Shown piece after piece: positions 8,163-17,496 of a stretch of DNA of 64,000 nt. The notes under the pieces are model-generated. The model had not been told where the DNA came from and did not search any database. It saw only the letters and a program-made list of their open reading frames with translations. The DNA lies in contig NZ_FOVT01000005.1 in NCBI RefSeq assembly GCF_900115245.1, positions 248,001-312,000 on the forward strand. The letters run 5' to 3'. Positions within the stretch are counted from its first letter, which is position 1, and the number at the start of each line of letters is the position of its first letter. The position numbers and the translations under genes are program-made. The DNA is from Mesorhizobium sp. NFR06. Its GTDB lineage: Bacteria; Pseudomonadota; Alphaproteobacteria; Rhizobiales; Rhizobiaceae.

Positions 8163-9392
8163 CTAGCTGTCGTCTTCGGCCGCGGCGGGCGCCGCCGGCC
8201 CGGCTGCCTTGCGGCGCAGCATCTTGGTCAGTTTCCAGGCCGTCGGATTGTTCTTGATGAAGGCCTTGGCGCGTGCGCCTTGCCGCATCGCCGCCGCCAG
8301 TGCGCGGCCCTTCAGCGTCAGCGGTGCGAGCACTTCGAAATGCTGGATCTCGATATCGCACCAGAGCCGCTTGTAAGGCTCGTCGCCGACCGAGAAGTCA
8401 TAGACGTCGAAGCCGAGCTCGCAGGCTTCCTGGATATTGTCGAAGAACAGGAAGTCGCCGGGGCTGGTGAAGGCCAGGTCGTCCTCGGCAATGGCGCCGA
8501 ACTCACAGATCAGCCGCTTGCCCGATCGACTGGAGCCGGTAACGGCGCGCAATTTTCCCGCCACCTCCAGACCATGCAACAGGAAGGACGGTTTTTCCTC
8601 CGTCAGCGCGTTGGCAAACAGCGCCCGAAAGAAGTCGCGTACTTGCCTGTCGCCGAAGACATTGGCGATCCCCATCTTGGCAAAACGCGCTTCCTTCATA
8701 TCGAGGAAGGCATCGAGCAGCCTGTCGACCTCGTCGCGGGTGCCGGCTTCGATGCGGCGGAAGCTGCCGACGGCCTCGAACTTGCGCGTTTGCGAGCGGT
8801 GCTTCTTGCGCTTGCGTTTACCGCTCGCGCGCGACAGCAGCGCGTCGAACCCGCCGTCGAGATCGACCGCGAGCGCGAGGTTCGGACTGGGGAAGCTGCG
8901 CAGCGCGGCGAGCGGGTTGGCGACGCCGTCGAGGTCGGGCAGCAGCCTTTCCAACGAGATGAGGTCGATGTCCGGCCGGGCCTTTGTGATTGCCTTGAAC
9001 ATCGAGCGGATCGCCGGGCCGTCGACAGCGGGCAGGAGACGCGGATCCGCCGCCGCGAAATTGCCGTTGGCATGGCGTCCGCCGGCGAAACGGGCAAGCC
9101 TGAACGGACCGCGCTGAATGACTTCCAGCGCCAGAGATAGCGCCGGACGGCCATCGCAGGTCAGCGTCGCGACGACGATGTCGGCGCCGGTCGCTGTCGC
9201 CCAGTTCCTCACCCAGGATGCGCTTTGCGCCGGCGCGAACAGCGCCGAGGCGCAGAATTGCACGTAATCGGCAAGGCCGGCGCCGTCGCTTGCGATCGCA
9301 GCCCACCGGCCTTGATCGGCGCCAACGGATCGCGCGGAAGCCTCATTGGCCGCGACCCGGTTGCCGTCAAATGACGCGGCGGCGTCAACCAT
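8163..9392 (-). CDS. BioF2-like (GNAT-fold) acetyltransferase
   Basis: 409-aa protein with the C-terminal BioF2-like acetyltransferase domain (Acetyltransf_6), seen in the RKRKKHRSQTRKFE stretch (about 200), the acyl-CoA fold segment FFRALFANAL through FDVYDFSVGDEPYKRLW (about 245-355) and the conserved ...PGDFLFFDNI. Members include cellulose biosynthesis CelD-like proteins and are often linked to acylation of cell-surface polysaccharides. No signal peptide or membrane segment. It is divergent from a polysaccharide deacetylase gene across an 89-nt gap, so a shared role in modifying surface glycan is plausible; the substrate is unknown. Confidence 0.75.
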   Translation of the reverse strand: MVDAAASFDGNRVAANEASARSVGADQGRWAAIASDGAGLADYVQFCASALFAPAQSASWVRNWATATGADIVVATLTCDGRPALSLALEVIQRGPFRLARFAGGRHANGNFAAADPRLLPAVDGPAIRSMFKAITKARPDIDLISLERLLPDLDGVANPLAALRSFPSPNLALAVDLDGGFDALLSRASGKRKRKKHRSQTRKFEAVGSFRRIEAGTRDEVDRLLDAFLDMKEARFAKMGIANVFGDRQVRDFFRALFANALTEEKPSFLLHGLEVAGKLRAVTGSSRSGKRLICEFGAIAEDDLAFTSPGDFLFFDNIQEACELGFDVYDFSVGDEPYKRLWCDIEIQHFEVLAPLTLKGRALAAAMRQGARAKAFIKNNPTAWKLTKMLRRKAAGPAAPAAAEDDS

Positions 9393-9481
9393 CCCTCAAT
9401 CCTTAAGACGTATTGGTTGCAACCTGGGGTTCGCATGGGCGCAAGTGTGCTTGGAAGAGCCTAGGCGCAAAAGGTGAAGGA

Positions 9482-10540
9482 ATGATCGACGGGGGCGAGG
9501 CGATCCGCAAACTGGCGTTGAACCTTGCCCGCTACTCCGGCCTTGCGCCTCTGGCGCGGCCGTTTGTCGGCGGCATCGGCGCGATCCTGATGCTGCACCG
9601 CGTGACCGCGGCGCCCGAGAAGCCGAACAGCGTCAATCGCCACCTGAACATCGCTCCCGCCTTCCTCGACAGGTTGATCGCCGACATGAAGGGACAGGGT
9701 TATGCCTTTGTATCCCTTGATGAAGCGATCGAGCGCATCAGGACTGGCGGCAAGGGCGGTCAGTTCGCCACGATCACGGCGGACGACGCCTATCGCGACA
9801 ACATGACGGAAGCGCTGCCGGTGCTGGAAAAGCACGGCGCGCCGATCACCATCTACGTCGCTCCCGGTTTGATCGACGGCGCCGCCGACCTTTGGTGGGA
9901 TGTGATTGAAGACATCGTCGACACCAGATCGCGTCTGACGCTGAATGCCGCCAACGGCACGACGGTCGTCGATTGCTCGACACCCGGCAGAAAGGCCCAG
10001 GCCGTCGCGCGGCTGAACGCGTGGCTGACCTTGGAAGTCCCCGAGGAAGAGCAGCGCGCGGCACTGCGAGACCTGGCTCGTTCGAACGGGTTCGAATTCG
10101 GCTCGGGCCGCCCATGCACCTTGATGAACTGGGACGAGCTTCGCACCGTGAGCACGCACCCTTTGGTGACCATCGGCAGCCATACCGTCAATCACCGCAA
10201 CTTGAAGCGGCTGTCCGAGGCCGATGCGCGCCATGAGATCGAGGACGTTCGCCGCATTCTCGCGGAAAAGCTCGGCGGAGAGCCGCACCATCTGGCCTAT
10301 CCTTACGGCTATGCCAGCGCCGTCGGCCGCCGTGAGGTTGGCTTCGCCCGCGACGCGGGCTATGTCTCGGCGGTGACCACACGGCACGGCGTGCTGCGCG
10401 CCGAGCATGCCGGCTTCCTGCATGCGCTGCCGCGCATCTCCGTCAACGGCCGCTACCAGAGCGTGTCGCATCTCCGCACGATGCTGTCCGGCATCACAAC
10501 GCCGCTCGCCAATGCGGGCAAGATGGTCGTTACGGTCTAA
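9482..10540 (+). CDS. NodB-domain polysaccharide deacetylase family protein
   Basis: 352-aa carbohydrate esterase family 4-like protein. Motif 1 reads ITADDAYRDN where TFDDGY is usual: both aspartates are kept but the Phe and Gly are Ala. The metal-binding HxxxH is present in GSHTVNHRNL (about 242), and AYPYG follows. This combination fits a metal-dependent deacetylase acting on N-acetyl or O-acetyl sugars. No clear signal peptide; the N-terminus carries only a weak hydrophobic stretch. Start ATG 9482 has AAGGA upstream; the in-frame ATG 9413 lies in the divergent promoter gap. Likely linked to the acetyltransferase across the gap. Confidence 0.8.
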   Translation: MIDGGEAIRKLALNLARYSGLAPLARPFVGGIGAILMLHRVTAAPEKPNSVNRHLNIAPAFLDRLIADMKGQGYAFVSLDEAIERIRTGGKGGQFATITADDAYRDNMTEALPVLEKHGAPITIYVAPGLIDGAADLWWDVIEDIVDTRSRLTLNAANGTTVVDCSTPGRKAQAVARLNAWLTLEVPEEEQRAALRDLARSNGFEFGSGRPCTLMNWDELRTVSTHPLVTIGSHTVNHRNLKRLSEADARHEIEDVRRILAEKLGGEPHHLAYPYGYASAVGRREVGFARDAGYVSAVTTRHGVLRAEHAGFLHALPRISVNGRYQSVSHLRTMLSGITTPLANAGKMVVTV

Positions 10541-10546
10541 GGCGTG

Positions 10547-10762
10547 TCAGCCTTTGGGGCGTGGCTCGATGATCAGCCATTTGATGATGGCCATCGCCGG
10601 CAGAACCCAGAGAAAGCCGCTGAGCAGGAAGAACAAAAGATGCGCGGTGGGCCCATACGCGGCGAGCCTGGTGACCGCGACGGCCGAGGCGATCAGCGCG
10701 TAGATGACGACCAGCGCCACCAGCAAAATGGTTCCGATCAGCTTTTTCAGGCGAATGGGCAT
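10547..10762 (-). CDS. DUF2842 small membrane protein
   Basis: 71-aa protein from ATG 10762 with two membrane segments (LIGTILLVALVVIYALIASAVAV and LLFFLLSGFLWVLPAMAIIKWLI) ending in a short basic tail. This pattern matches DUF2842, a conserved alphaproteobacterial inner-membrane family without known function. A longer frame extends upstream to 10927 but the added residues are low-quality and overlap the promoter of heme A synthase. Convergent with the deacetylase gene, 6 nt apart, and divergent from ctaA. Confidence 0.75.
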   Translation of the reverse strand: MPIRLKKLIGTILLVALVVIYALIASAVAVTRLAAYGPTAHLLFFLLSGFLWVLPAMAIIKWLIIEPRPKG

Positions 10763-10913
10763 ATCGCGGTCTCGTTGACCAGCCCGGCTTAGGCCGATTG
10801 GAGCCCGCGTGCAACCGTCGCGGTCCGGCGCGACGGCGTGCCGCGCTGTGCAGTCTTGCCACGACGCGAGCCTTGGTCCACCAATCGCGCGTTTCAACCG
10901 CCGGGAAAGCGAA

Positions 10914-12005
10914 ATGGCAGCCATCACCGCCGCGGCTCCTTATGCCGCACGCGACCGCCACCTGCATAACCGCGCCCTGGTGCGTGGCTGGCTGTATCTC
11001 GTCCTGCTCGTGCTGTTCGCGCTGGTGCTGGTCGGCGGTTCCACTCGTCTCACGGGCTCGGGGCTGTCGATCACCCAATGGCAGCCGATCCATGGCGTCA
11101 TCCCGCCGCTGAACGATGCCGAATGGCAGGAAGAGTTCCAGCGCTACCAGCAGATCCCGCAATATACCGAGCTCAACAAGGGCATGAGCATCGAAGCCTT
11201 CAAGTCGATCTTCTGGTGGGAATGGGTGCACCGCATCCTCGCCCGCAGCGTCGGCGTCGTCTTTGCTCTGCCGCTTCTGTTCTTCTGGGCAACACGCCGC
11301 ATCGAGCGCGGTCTCGGACGGAAGCTGGCCGGCATCCTGTTGCTCGGCGGCCTTCAGGGTGCCATCGGCTGGTGGATGGTGGCGTCGGGTTTGGTCGATC
11401 GCGTCTCGGTCAGCCAGTACAGGCTCGCCACGCATCTGACGCTTGCCGCGCTGATCTTCACCGCCACCATGGTGGTGGCGCGCGGCCTAGCGCCGCATTC
11501 GGAGCCCGCCGCCGACCGTTCGACGCAGCGGCTCGCCGGCTTCATCGTGCTTCTGGCATTGATCCAGATCTATCTCGGCGGGCTGGTTGCCGGCCTGCAC
11601 GCCGGCCTGAGCTACAACACATGGCCGCTGATGGACGGCAAGCTGATCCCGTCCGATCTCTTGCTGCTCGAACCAGCCTGGCGAAACTTCTTCGAGAACC
11701 CGAAGACCGTGCAGTTCGTGCACCGGATGGGCGCCTATACGCTCTTTGTCGTAGCGCTCTGGCAGATGATCGCCACATGGCGGCGCTTGCCGGGCACCAC
11801 GCATGCCCGCCGCGCCACGTTGTTGTTTGTGCTTGTCGCGGTGCAGGCTTCGATCGGCATCGGCACGCTGCTGATGGAGGTGCCGCTGCACATGGCGCTG
11901 ACGCATCAGGCGATCGCGCTGGTGTTGCTCGGTTTCGCCACTGCGCACTGGCGCGGCACCAAGGGTGCTTATCCGCTGCCCACCGAGATTGCCGTCAGAA
12001 GCTGA
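10914..12005 (+). CDS. ctaA: Heme A synthase (COX15/CtaA family)
   Basis: 363-aa integral membrane enzyme that oxidises the C8 methyl of heme O to give heme A for cytochrome aa3 oxidase. About eight membrane segments are visible. The family signature [17 protein letters not shown] follows the first segment, and the heme-ligand histidines occur in [28 protein letters not shown] and LTHQAIAL. Start ATG 10914 preferred to the ATG at 10809, which adds 35 non-conserved residues. The last 11 nt overlap the 3' end of the convergent kinase gene. Confidence 0.93.
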   Translation: MAAITAAAPYAARDRHLHNRALVRGWLYLVLLVLFALVLVGGSTRLTGSGLSITQWQPIHGVIPPLNDAEWQEEFQRYQQIPQYTELNKGMSIEAFKSIFWWEWVHRILARSVGVVFALPLLFFWATRRIERGLGRKLAGILLLGGLQGAIGWWMVASGLVDRVSVSQYRLATHLTLAALIFTATMVVARGLAPHSEPAADRSTQRLAGFIVLLALIQIYLGGLVAGLHAGLSYNTWPLMDGKLIPSDLLLLEPAWRNFFENPKTVQFVHRMGAYTLFVVALWQMIATWRRLPGTTHARRATLLFVLVAVQASIGIGTLLMEVPLHMALTHQAIALVLLGFATAHWRGTKGAYPLPTEIAVRS

Positions 12006-12828
12006 GACGAACGTTTCGGATCGCCTCGGCGACCGCCAACTCGCGATTTTCATCAATCGCATTGCCATCCTCGCGATGCCACGCGGCCGACAGGCAGCCA
12101 TACGCGATCGCGTGGTCGAGGATGATGCGCGGCGGCTGTCCGAGCGTTTTCCCAAATACCTCGGCCATATGCGCGATGCGGCACGGGTCGAGGCAGAGGT
12201 CGTCGCGATCGAGCGGATTGTAGAACATGTTCGCCGCGTCGAAGCCGGGGTCACCGAGCACGCCCTTCGGGTCGATCGCCAGCCAGCCGCGCGACCCGAA
12301 CAGGATGTTGTCGTGATGCAGGTCGCCATGCAGCGGCTTGACCTCGTGGGGATCGGCAAGCAGCCGCTCGGCGGTTGTCGCCGCTTCGACGTAGAGCGTG
12401 CCCTGGCCGGCATCGCGGTCGGCTTTGGCTGCCCGAAACAGGCTGACAAATCTTTCGCCCAGCGGCTGTAGGTCCGGTGGCGGATGAGGTTCCGAAGGCG
12501 AGAGCAGTTTCGCCAATACCTCGGCCGCGATCGCTGTGGCGGCGTCGTCGCCATGCTCGGCGAGATGCTGTGACAAGAGCCGGTGGCCGGCATATTCGAG
12601 CAGCATGCGATTGCCGTCACGGCCGAGCAGCCGCACCGCGCCTTCGCCACGCCGCCAGGCCAGGAAATGCTCGCCGCGCAGCTCGTCCGCGACATCGTCG
12701 AAGGGTTTCAGGTCCTTGACGATCGCCGGCGAACCATCCGCGCGCGTTACCTTCCAGATCCGGCTCGAGAAAGTCTCGGCGATGAGTTCGGGAGCGCTGA
12801 CTTTCCAGCGCTCAGGGAATGCCTGCAT
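11995..12828 (-). CDS. APH(6)/hydroxyurea-type aminoglycoside phosphotransferase family kinase
   Basis: 277-aa kinase-fold protein of the aminoglycoside/hydroxyurea antibiotic resistance kinase family (APH_6_hur). The catalytic loop is [13 protein letters not shown] (about 168-180), and the metal-binding/DFG-equivalent segment is [16 protein letters not shown] (about 187-202). The N-lobe Lys is in PAIVKDLKP. Members phosphorylate streptomycin or hydroxyurea, but many chromosomal homologues have no proven resistance role. Convergent and overlapping with ctaA by 11 nt; 4 nt after argC on the same strand, so it is probably co-transcribed from the argC side. Confidence 0.8.
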   Translation of the reverse strand: MQAFPERWKVSAPELIAETFSSRIWKVTRADGSPAIVKDLKPFDDVADELRGEHFLAWRRGEGAVRLLGRDGNRMLLEYAGHRLLSQHLAEHGDDAATAIAAEVLAKLLSPSEPHPPPDLQPLGERFVSLFRAAKADRDAGQGTLYVEAATTAERLLADPHEVKPLHGDLHHDNILFGSRGWLAIDPKGVLGDPGFDAANMFYNPLDRDDLCLDPCRIAHMAEVFGKTLGQPPRIILDHAIAYGCLSAAWHREDGNAIDENRELAVAEAIRNVRLSF

Positions 12829-12832
12829 CGCT

Positions 12833-13765
12833 CTAGGGCTTGATGCCGAGCATCAGGTCCAGGTTCTGCACGGCCGCACCCGAGGCACCCTTGCCGAGAT
12901 TGTCGTAGACCGCCAGGAGCAGCGCCTGCGCCCGGTCGTCATTGGCGAACAGATAAACCTTCATCCGGTTGGTGCCGTTATAGACCTCCGGGTCGATCTC
13001 CGGCATGCGCTCCATATGGGTATAGGGCGCGACCTCAACCACGCCGCCATCGATCGAGGCGTAATGGTCGGCGATCGCGGCGTGAAGCTCGGCGCCCGTC
13101 GGCACGCGGTCGAGGCCGCCAAGCTGCAGCGGCACCACTGTGATCATGCCTTGCGCGAAATTTCCGACCGCCGGCTGCATGATCGGATCGCGCGACAGCT
13201 TCGCGTAGGTGCGGAGCTCCGGGACGTGCTTGTGCTGCAGCGTCAGCCCGTAGGGCAGGAACTCCGGCGCGTCCTCGCCCTTGCCGACATAGTCCTCGAT
13301 CATCGGCCGGCCGCCGCCGGAATAGCCGGAAATGCCGTTGACGGTCACCGGGAAGTCGGGCGGCAGCAGGCCGGCCGCAACCAGCGGCCGCAGCGTCGCG
13401 ATCGGTCCTTGCGGCCAGCAACCCGGATTGGCGATGCGTTTCGCGCTGGCGATCTTCCTCGCCTGGTCCTTGTCCATCTCGGCGAAGCCATACTCCCAGC
13501 CCTCGGCAACGCGATGCGCGGTCGAGGCATCGATCACCTTGGTCGTGTCGTTGGTAATCAGCGACACGCTTTCCTTCGCCGCGACGTCCGGCAGGCAAAG
13601 GATCGCGACATCGGCGGCGTTGAGGAATTCGGCGCGGGCGGCGGCTTCCTTGCGGCGTTCCGTCGGGATGGAGATGATCTCGAGATCGCCACGATCGGCC
13701 AGCAGCGCCCTGATCTGCAGGCCCGTGGTGCCGTGTTCGCCGTCAATGAAGATCTTCGGTTTCAT
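12833..13765 (-). CDS. argC: N-acetyl-gamma-glutamyl-phosphate reductase (type 2)
   Basis: 310-aa cytoplasmic enzyme that reduces N-acetyl-glutamyl-5-phosphate to the semialdehyde with NADPH, the third step of arginine synthesis. The short length and the sequence IFIDGEHGTTGLQIRALL are those of the AGPR type 2 subfamily. The catalytic Cys is in NPGCWPQG (about 117), and ISGYSGGG and HKHVPEL follow as in the family. In rhizobia argC often lies just after rplM-rpsI; here those genes are about 6 kb away. Agmatinase lies upstream, 28 nt away on the same strand, suggesting an arginine/agmatine-related unit. Confidence 0.92.
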   Translation of the reverse strand: MKPKIFIDGEHGTTGLQIRALLADRGDLEIISIPTERRKEAAARAEFLNAADVAILCLPDVAAKESVSLITNDTTKVIDASTAHRVAEGWEYGFAEMDKDQARKIASAKRIANPGCWPQGPIATLRPLVAAGLLPPDFPVTVNGISGYSGGGRPMIEDYVGKGEDAPEFLPYGLTLQHKHVPELRTYAKLSRDPIMQPAVGNFAQGMITVVPLQLGGLDRVPTGAELHAAIADHYASIDGGVVEVAPYTHMERMPEIDPEVYNGTNRMKVYLFANDDRAQALLLAVYDNLGKGASGAAVQNLDLMLGIKP

Positions 13766-13793
13766 CTCTGCCAGATTCCCTGCGATTCCAATG

Positions 13794-14795
13794 TTATATG
13801 CCGTGCGCGTGATTCACCGCTGCATGATCGCCGTTGCTCAATTCGTCAAGCCTTGCCTTTCGCTCCGCCAGCAGGCCGAGATAGTGCATGGCGATGATCG
13901 ATCCGGCGATCGCCGTTATATCGGCATGATCATAGGCCGGCGCAACCTCCACGATGTCGGCGCCGACGATGTCGATCTGGCCGAGCTGGCGCAGCGTCGA
14001 CAGCATCTTTGCCGAGGAAGGGCCGCCGGCCACCGGCGTGCCGGTGCCGGGCGCGAAGGCCGGGTCGAGGCAGTCGATGTCGAAGGTAAGATAGGTCTTC
14101 CTGCCGCCAGTGCGCTCGACGATCGCATAGGCGATGTCTGAGGCGCGCATGTCCTCGACCTCGTGGCCGAACAGGATCTTTATGCCGAACGTGTCGGGCG
14201 CATGGGTGCGGATGCCGATCTGGATCGAGCGGTCCGGATCGATGATCCCTTCTTTCACCGCGCGGGCAACGAATGAGCCGTGATCGATTCGCTTGCCGTC
14301 ATCCGGCCAGGTGTCCTGATGCGCGTCGAACTGCACCAGCGCCAGCGGCCCGTGGATCGCGGCATGCGCCTTGAGCAGCGGCCAGGTGACGAAATGGTCG
14401 CCGCCGAGCGTCAGCAGGAACGCGCCTGATTTCAGGATCTTGGCCGCCTCGCGTTCGATCGTGCCGGGGGTCTTCTGGTGGTTGCCGCTGTCGAGCAGGC
14501 AATCGCCATAGTCGACCACCGAGAGGTGCTCGAACAGATCGCGAGAAAACGGATATTGCGGATCGTTGTCGAGGATCGCCGAGGCGCGGCGGATCGCCTG
14601 CGGCCCGAAGCGGGCGCCCGGCCGGTTGGTGACGGCTGCGTCGAACGGAATGCCCCACACCACGGCGTCCGCGCCCTTCACGTCCTTCGTGTATTTGCGC
14701 CGCATGAAAGACAGCGCGCCGGCATAGGTCGGCTCGAACGACGCGCCCGTCTTGGAGCGGGCGGTGAAGGCGTGGTCGATCTCTTGGTTCGCCAT
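13794..14795 (-). CDS. speB: Agmatinase
   Basis: 333-aa ureohydrolase expected to convert agmatine to putrescine and urea. The manganese ligands of the arginase/agmatinase family are all present: GGDHFVTWPLL (about 130), the DAHQDT box (about 155; DAHxD) and DIDCLDPAFAPGTGTP (about 248-263; DxDxxDP). Full-length. It is directly upstream of argC. The family also contains guanidinobutyrase and other guanidine hydrolases, so substrate is inferred. Confidence 0.88.
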   Translation of the reverse strand: MANQEIDHAFTARSKTGASFEPTYAGALSFMRRKYTKDVKGADAVVWGIPFDAAVTNRPGARFGPQAIRRASAILDNDPQYPFSRDLFEHLSVVDYGDCLLDSGNHQKTPGTIEREAAKILKSGAFLLTLGGDHFVTWPLLKAHAAIHGPLALVQFDAHQDTWPDDGKRIDHGSFVARAVKEGIIDPDRSIQIGIRTHAPDTFGIKILFGHEVEDMRASDIAYAIVERTGGRKTYLTFDIDCLDPAFAPGTGTPVAGGPSSAKMLSTLRQLGQIDIVGADIVEVAPAYDHADITAIAGSIIAMHYLGLLAERKARLDELSNGDHAAVNHAHGI

Positions 14796-14919
14796 TACGG
14801 ATCCCTCGGTTTCATCGGGCAGCCACCACTACAGAACCGGCACGCAACATGCCAGTCACAGCTTGCGGAAACGGGGCGGCGCTCGGCGCGTGCCGCGGCA
14901 ACACAGGATCTGTATCATT

Positions 14920-16134
14920 ATGGCTGAGACCGCTCTGCTCAACCTGGTACCGGCACCCACGGCGACCCGTGTCGGCACGGCGGCTGGCGAGCGCTTCCTG
15001 GTGCTGGATTCCTGGCGCGGTATCTGTGCGCTGCTGGTGGCGCTGTTTCACTTCCCCACCACCTCGATGGTTTCGCAGAGCGCCTTTGTCGGCGGCTCCT
15101 ATCTGTTCGTCGATTTCTTCTTCGTGCTCTCCGGCTTCGTCATCGCCGGCGCTTACGGCGGACGGCTGAATGAGCAGGACGAGCTTGCCCGGTTCGCGCT
15201 GGTGCGATTCGGCCGCATCTATCCGCTGCATGTCCTGATGCTTGCCGCCTTCGGCGGATTCGAGGCGCTGCGGCTCGTCCTGCCGGCGCTGCACGGAACG
15301 GGTCCCGCACCCTTCACCGCCGGTTTCGACCTGAGAAGCCTCGTCGCCAACCTCTTCCTTTTGCAGGGCATGGGCGTTGAGGATCATCTGAGCTGGAACG
15401 CCCCAAGCTGGAGCATTTCGGCCGAGTTCTTCACCTATCTGCTGTTTGCCGCCGTCGTCTTCACCGCAGGCCGGCGTGCCTGGATATGGTTCGTCGCCAC
15501 CGCCGTGACGGCTCCGCTCCTCCTGCTCGCGTTCTCGACCCGTCATATGGACGTGTCCTTCGATTTCGGCTTCATCCGCTGCCTTTACGGCTTCTCGCTC
15601 GGCGCGCTGCTCGCCTGGTTTCAGCACGATTCCATTGCAGAGGCGCGACAGGCGCTTAGCGGCGGGGCAGGGCGTGTCGCCTGGACGCTGGCCGAGCTTG
15701 CGATGATCGCGGTGATCGCGCCGTTTGTCTCGGTGGCGGGAACGAATGACGCGGGCATCGCGGCCCCAGTCGTCTTCGCTCTGGCGCTCTATCTGTTTGC
15801 CCATGAAGGCGGATGGGTCAGCCTGGCTTTGCGCAGCCGGCCGATGCTGTTGCTCGGCTCGCTCTCCTATTCGATCTACATGGTCCACATCTTCGTCCAG
15901 GCCCGCATGATCAATGTCGGCGGCCTGATCGAACGCAAGCTCGGGCTCGCCATCGTCGGCGACCTGGTGCTGCGCGGCGACCATGCGACCGGCTTCGGCA
16001 CCGGCTCGCCTTGGATCGGCTTCGTGGCTGTGATCGCAATGTTGCTCGCCGTCATCGTCGTGTCCTGGTTCACCTGGCGTTTCGTCGAAATGCCGGCGCT
16101 CGCCTGGTTCCGCCGCCTTGCCAAGCGGATTTGA
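14920..16134 (+). CDS. Acyltransferase 3 family membrane protein
   Basis: 404-aa integral membrane acyltransferase of the OafA/YrhL-type Acyl_transf_3 family. The N-terminus has LVLDSWRGICALLVALFHF with the conserved Arg and the catalytic-type His, then FVDFFFVLSGFVI and VRFGRIYPLH. About ten membrane segments follow, ending with WFTWRFVEMPALAWF. Members transfer acetyl or other acyl groups to polysaccharides, lipopolysaccharide or peptidoglycan. No SGNH domain is fused. Start ATG 14920 preferred; the frame opens at 14752 but that part overlaps the agmatinase start. Substrate unknown. Confidence 0.85.
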   Translation: MAETALLNLVPAPTATRVGTAAGERFLVLDSWRGICALLVALFHFPTTSMVSQSAFVGGSYLFVDFFFVLSGFVIAGAYGGRLNEQDELARFALVRFGRIYPLHVLMLAAFGGFEALRLVLPALHGTGPAPFTAGFDLRSLVANLFLLQGMGVEDHLSWNAPSWSISAEFFTYLLFAAVVFTAGRRAWIWFVATAVTAPLLLLAFSTRHMDVSFDFGFIRCLYGFSLGALLAWFQHDSIAEARQALSGGAGRVAWTLAELAMIAVIAPFVSVAGTNDAGIAAPVVFALALYLFAHEGGWVSLALRSRPMLLLGSLSYSIYMVHIFVQARMINVGGLIERKLGLAIVGDLVLRGDHATGFGTGSPWIGFVAVIAMLLAVIVVSWFTWRFVEMPALAWFRRLAKRI

Positions 16135-16218
16135 CTTGAACCACTAGCCGGCTTCGTTCACCGCCCTGTCATGGGCATCGCCTAACCGGGTTCCGACCCG
16201 GAACGGAGCGATTCCCCG

Positions 16219-17277
16219 ATGCGAACACTCTGGCTGAGCCTTATGCTTGCCGCCGCGCTTGCGACCTGCGCAAGTCAAAGTTTAGCCGGCGAGACGCGCG
16301 CCGCGCAGATCCTCGACCGCTTCGACCACGCCAACCAGTGGCGCGACCATGTGATGATCGCCGCGCACCGCGCCGGCAGCATGCAGGCGGGCAAGACCCT
16401 TTATGCCGAGAATTCGCTGGCCGCGGTCGAGGCCTCGATCGCGATCGGCGCCGAGATCGTCGAGGTCGACGTCCGGCGCGCGAAAGACGGCGCATTCGTC
16501 ATCATGCATGACAGCTGGCTCGACCGCACGACCACCTGCAAGGGCGAGGTGGTGAAATACACGCTTGCCGAGCTGAAGACGTGCCGGCTGGTGATCGAGG
16601 GCACGGGCGCGGTCACCAACGAGCCGGTTTCGACACTGCGCGAGATGCTGCTCGCGACCAGGGACCGGGTCCTGATCAATCTCGACAACAAGCTTGAGGT
16701 GACCGACTTGCCGGGCATGATCGCGGTGGCGCGCGATCTCGGCATGGCCGACCAGGTGATCGTCAAGGAAAACCTGTGGAACCGGCCGCGCATCGATGCC
16801 GCCAGGGCGGCGCTTGGCCAGGCTGGCGGTGGCTTCCAGTTCATGCCCATTCTCGCCGACGACGCCGTGCATGATGCCGCCTTTGCCGAGGAAGTAGGCA
16901 GGGCGTTTCCCCTCCGCGCGGTCGAGCTGATCAACTGGCGCAACGGCGCCGAGACGCTGACGGCGACCGGCGGCCCGCTTTTCAGCACCAGAATGCGGGC
17001 CGAAGCGGCGCGCGGCGACTGGCATCTCTGGGCCGACACCTACGCCATCGTCAACAAACCGGGCGGCTTCCTCGCCGGCGGCCGTGGCGACGAACTGGCC
17101 GTCGCCGCCAGCCTGCCGCGCGAAGCCTGGGGTTTTTGGGTCGACCGCGGCGCCACCATCATCCAGACAGACGAGCCGAAGGCGGCGATCGACTGGCTGG
17201 CGGCCAACGGTCATCGCGTGCCTTACGCGACGGACGCGAAACCAGCCGAGCCAACGCATACGGCGAGCATCAATTAG
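16219..17277 (+). CDS. Secreted glycerophosphodiester phosphodiesterase family protein
   Basis: 352-aa periplasmic enzyme. A signal peptide (about 1-23, ending SQSLA) precedes a GDPD-type TIM barrel with MIAAHRAG (about 46-53), the metal-binding AENSL (62-66), EIVEVDVR (77-84; E-x-D) and VIMHDSWLDRTTT (95-107). Such proteins hydrolyse glycerophosphodiesters to glycerol-3-phosphate and an alcohol. The C-terminal barrel strand IIQTDEPKAAIDWL is also typical. Transcribed after the acyltransferase with an 84-nt gap. Confidence 0.85.
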   Translation: MRTLWLSLMLAAALATCASQSLAGETRAAQILDRFDHANQWRDHVMIAAHRAGSMQAGKTLYAENSLAAVEASIAIGAEIVEVDVRRAKDGAFVIMHDSWLDRTTTCKGEVVKYTLAELKTCRLVIEGTGAVTNEPVSTLREMLLATRDRVLINLDNKLEVTDLPGMIAVARDLGMADQVIVKENLWNRPRIDAARAALGQAGGGFQFMPILADDAVHDAAFAEEVGRAFPLRAVELINWRNGAETLTATGGPLFSTRMRAEAARGDWHLWADTYAIVNKPGGFLAGGRGDELAVAASLPREAWGFWVDRGATIIQTDEPKAAIDWLAANGHRVPYATDAKPAEPTHTASIN

Positions 17278-17299
17278 AGCGCGGCGCTGACGCTGCTGA

Positions 17300-17488
17300 T
17301 CTCCCCCCTTGTGGGTCCCTAGTGGGGGAGATGCCCGGCAGGGCAGAGGGGGCGCTGTCCCGCCAGCCTACAAGGTGTTCGCGCAACAGAATTCGCATTT
17401 CAGATCGCTTTTGGGGGTCATTTTGCAAGGTCGAGTTCCTTCACGCCCCCCTCTGGCCTGCCGGCCATCTCCCCCACGAGGGGGGAGA
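17300..17488. repeat. MITE-like element with long terminal inverted repeats
   Basis: About 189 bp bounded by inverted arms. The left arm (17300-17354) and the right arm (17444-17488) pair over about 45 bp, with TCTCCCCCCT, GGGGGAGATG, CCGGCAGG and AGAGGGGGCG in both; the left arm has an 8-9 bp insertion (TCCCTAGT). The 90-bp interior is AT-richer. No ORF inside. It fills the gap between the GDPD and the aldo/keto reductase genes. Confidence 0.75.
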
Positions 17489-17496
17489 CTAGCTAA

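Noticed and set aside
10070..10110. tRNA T-loop-like GTTCGAA sequences
   Set aside because: They lie within the deacetylase coding frame and have no acceptor or anticodon stem around them.
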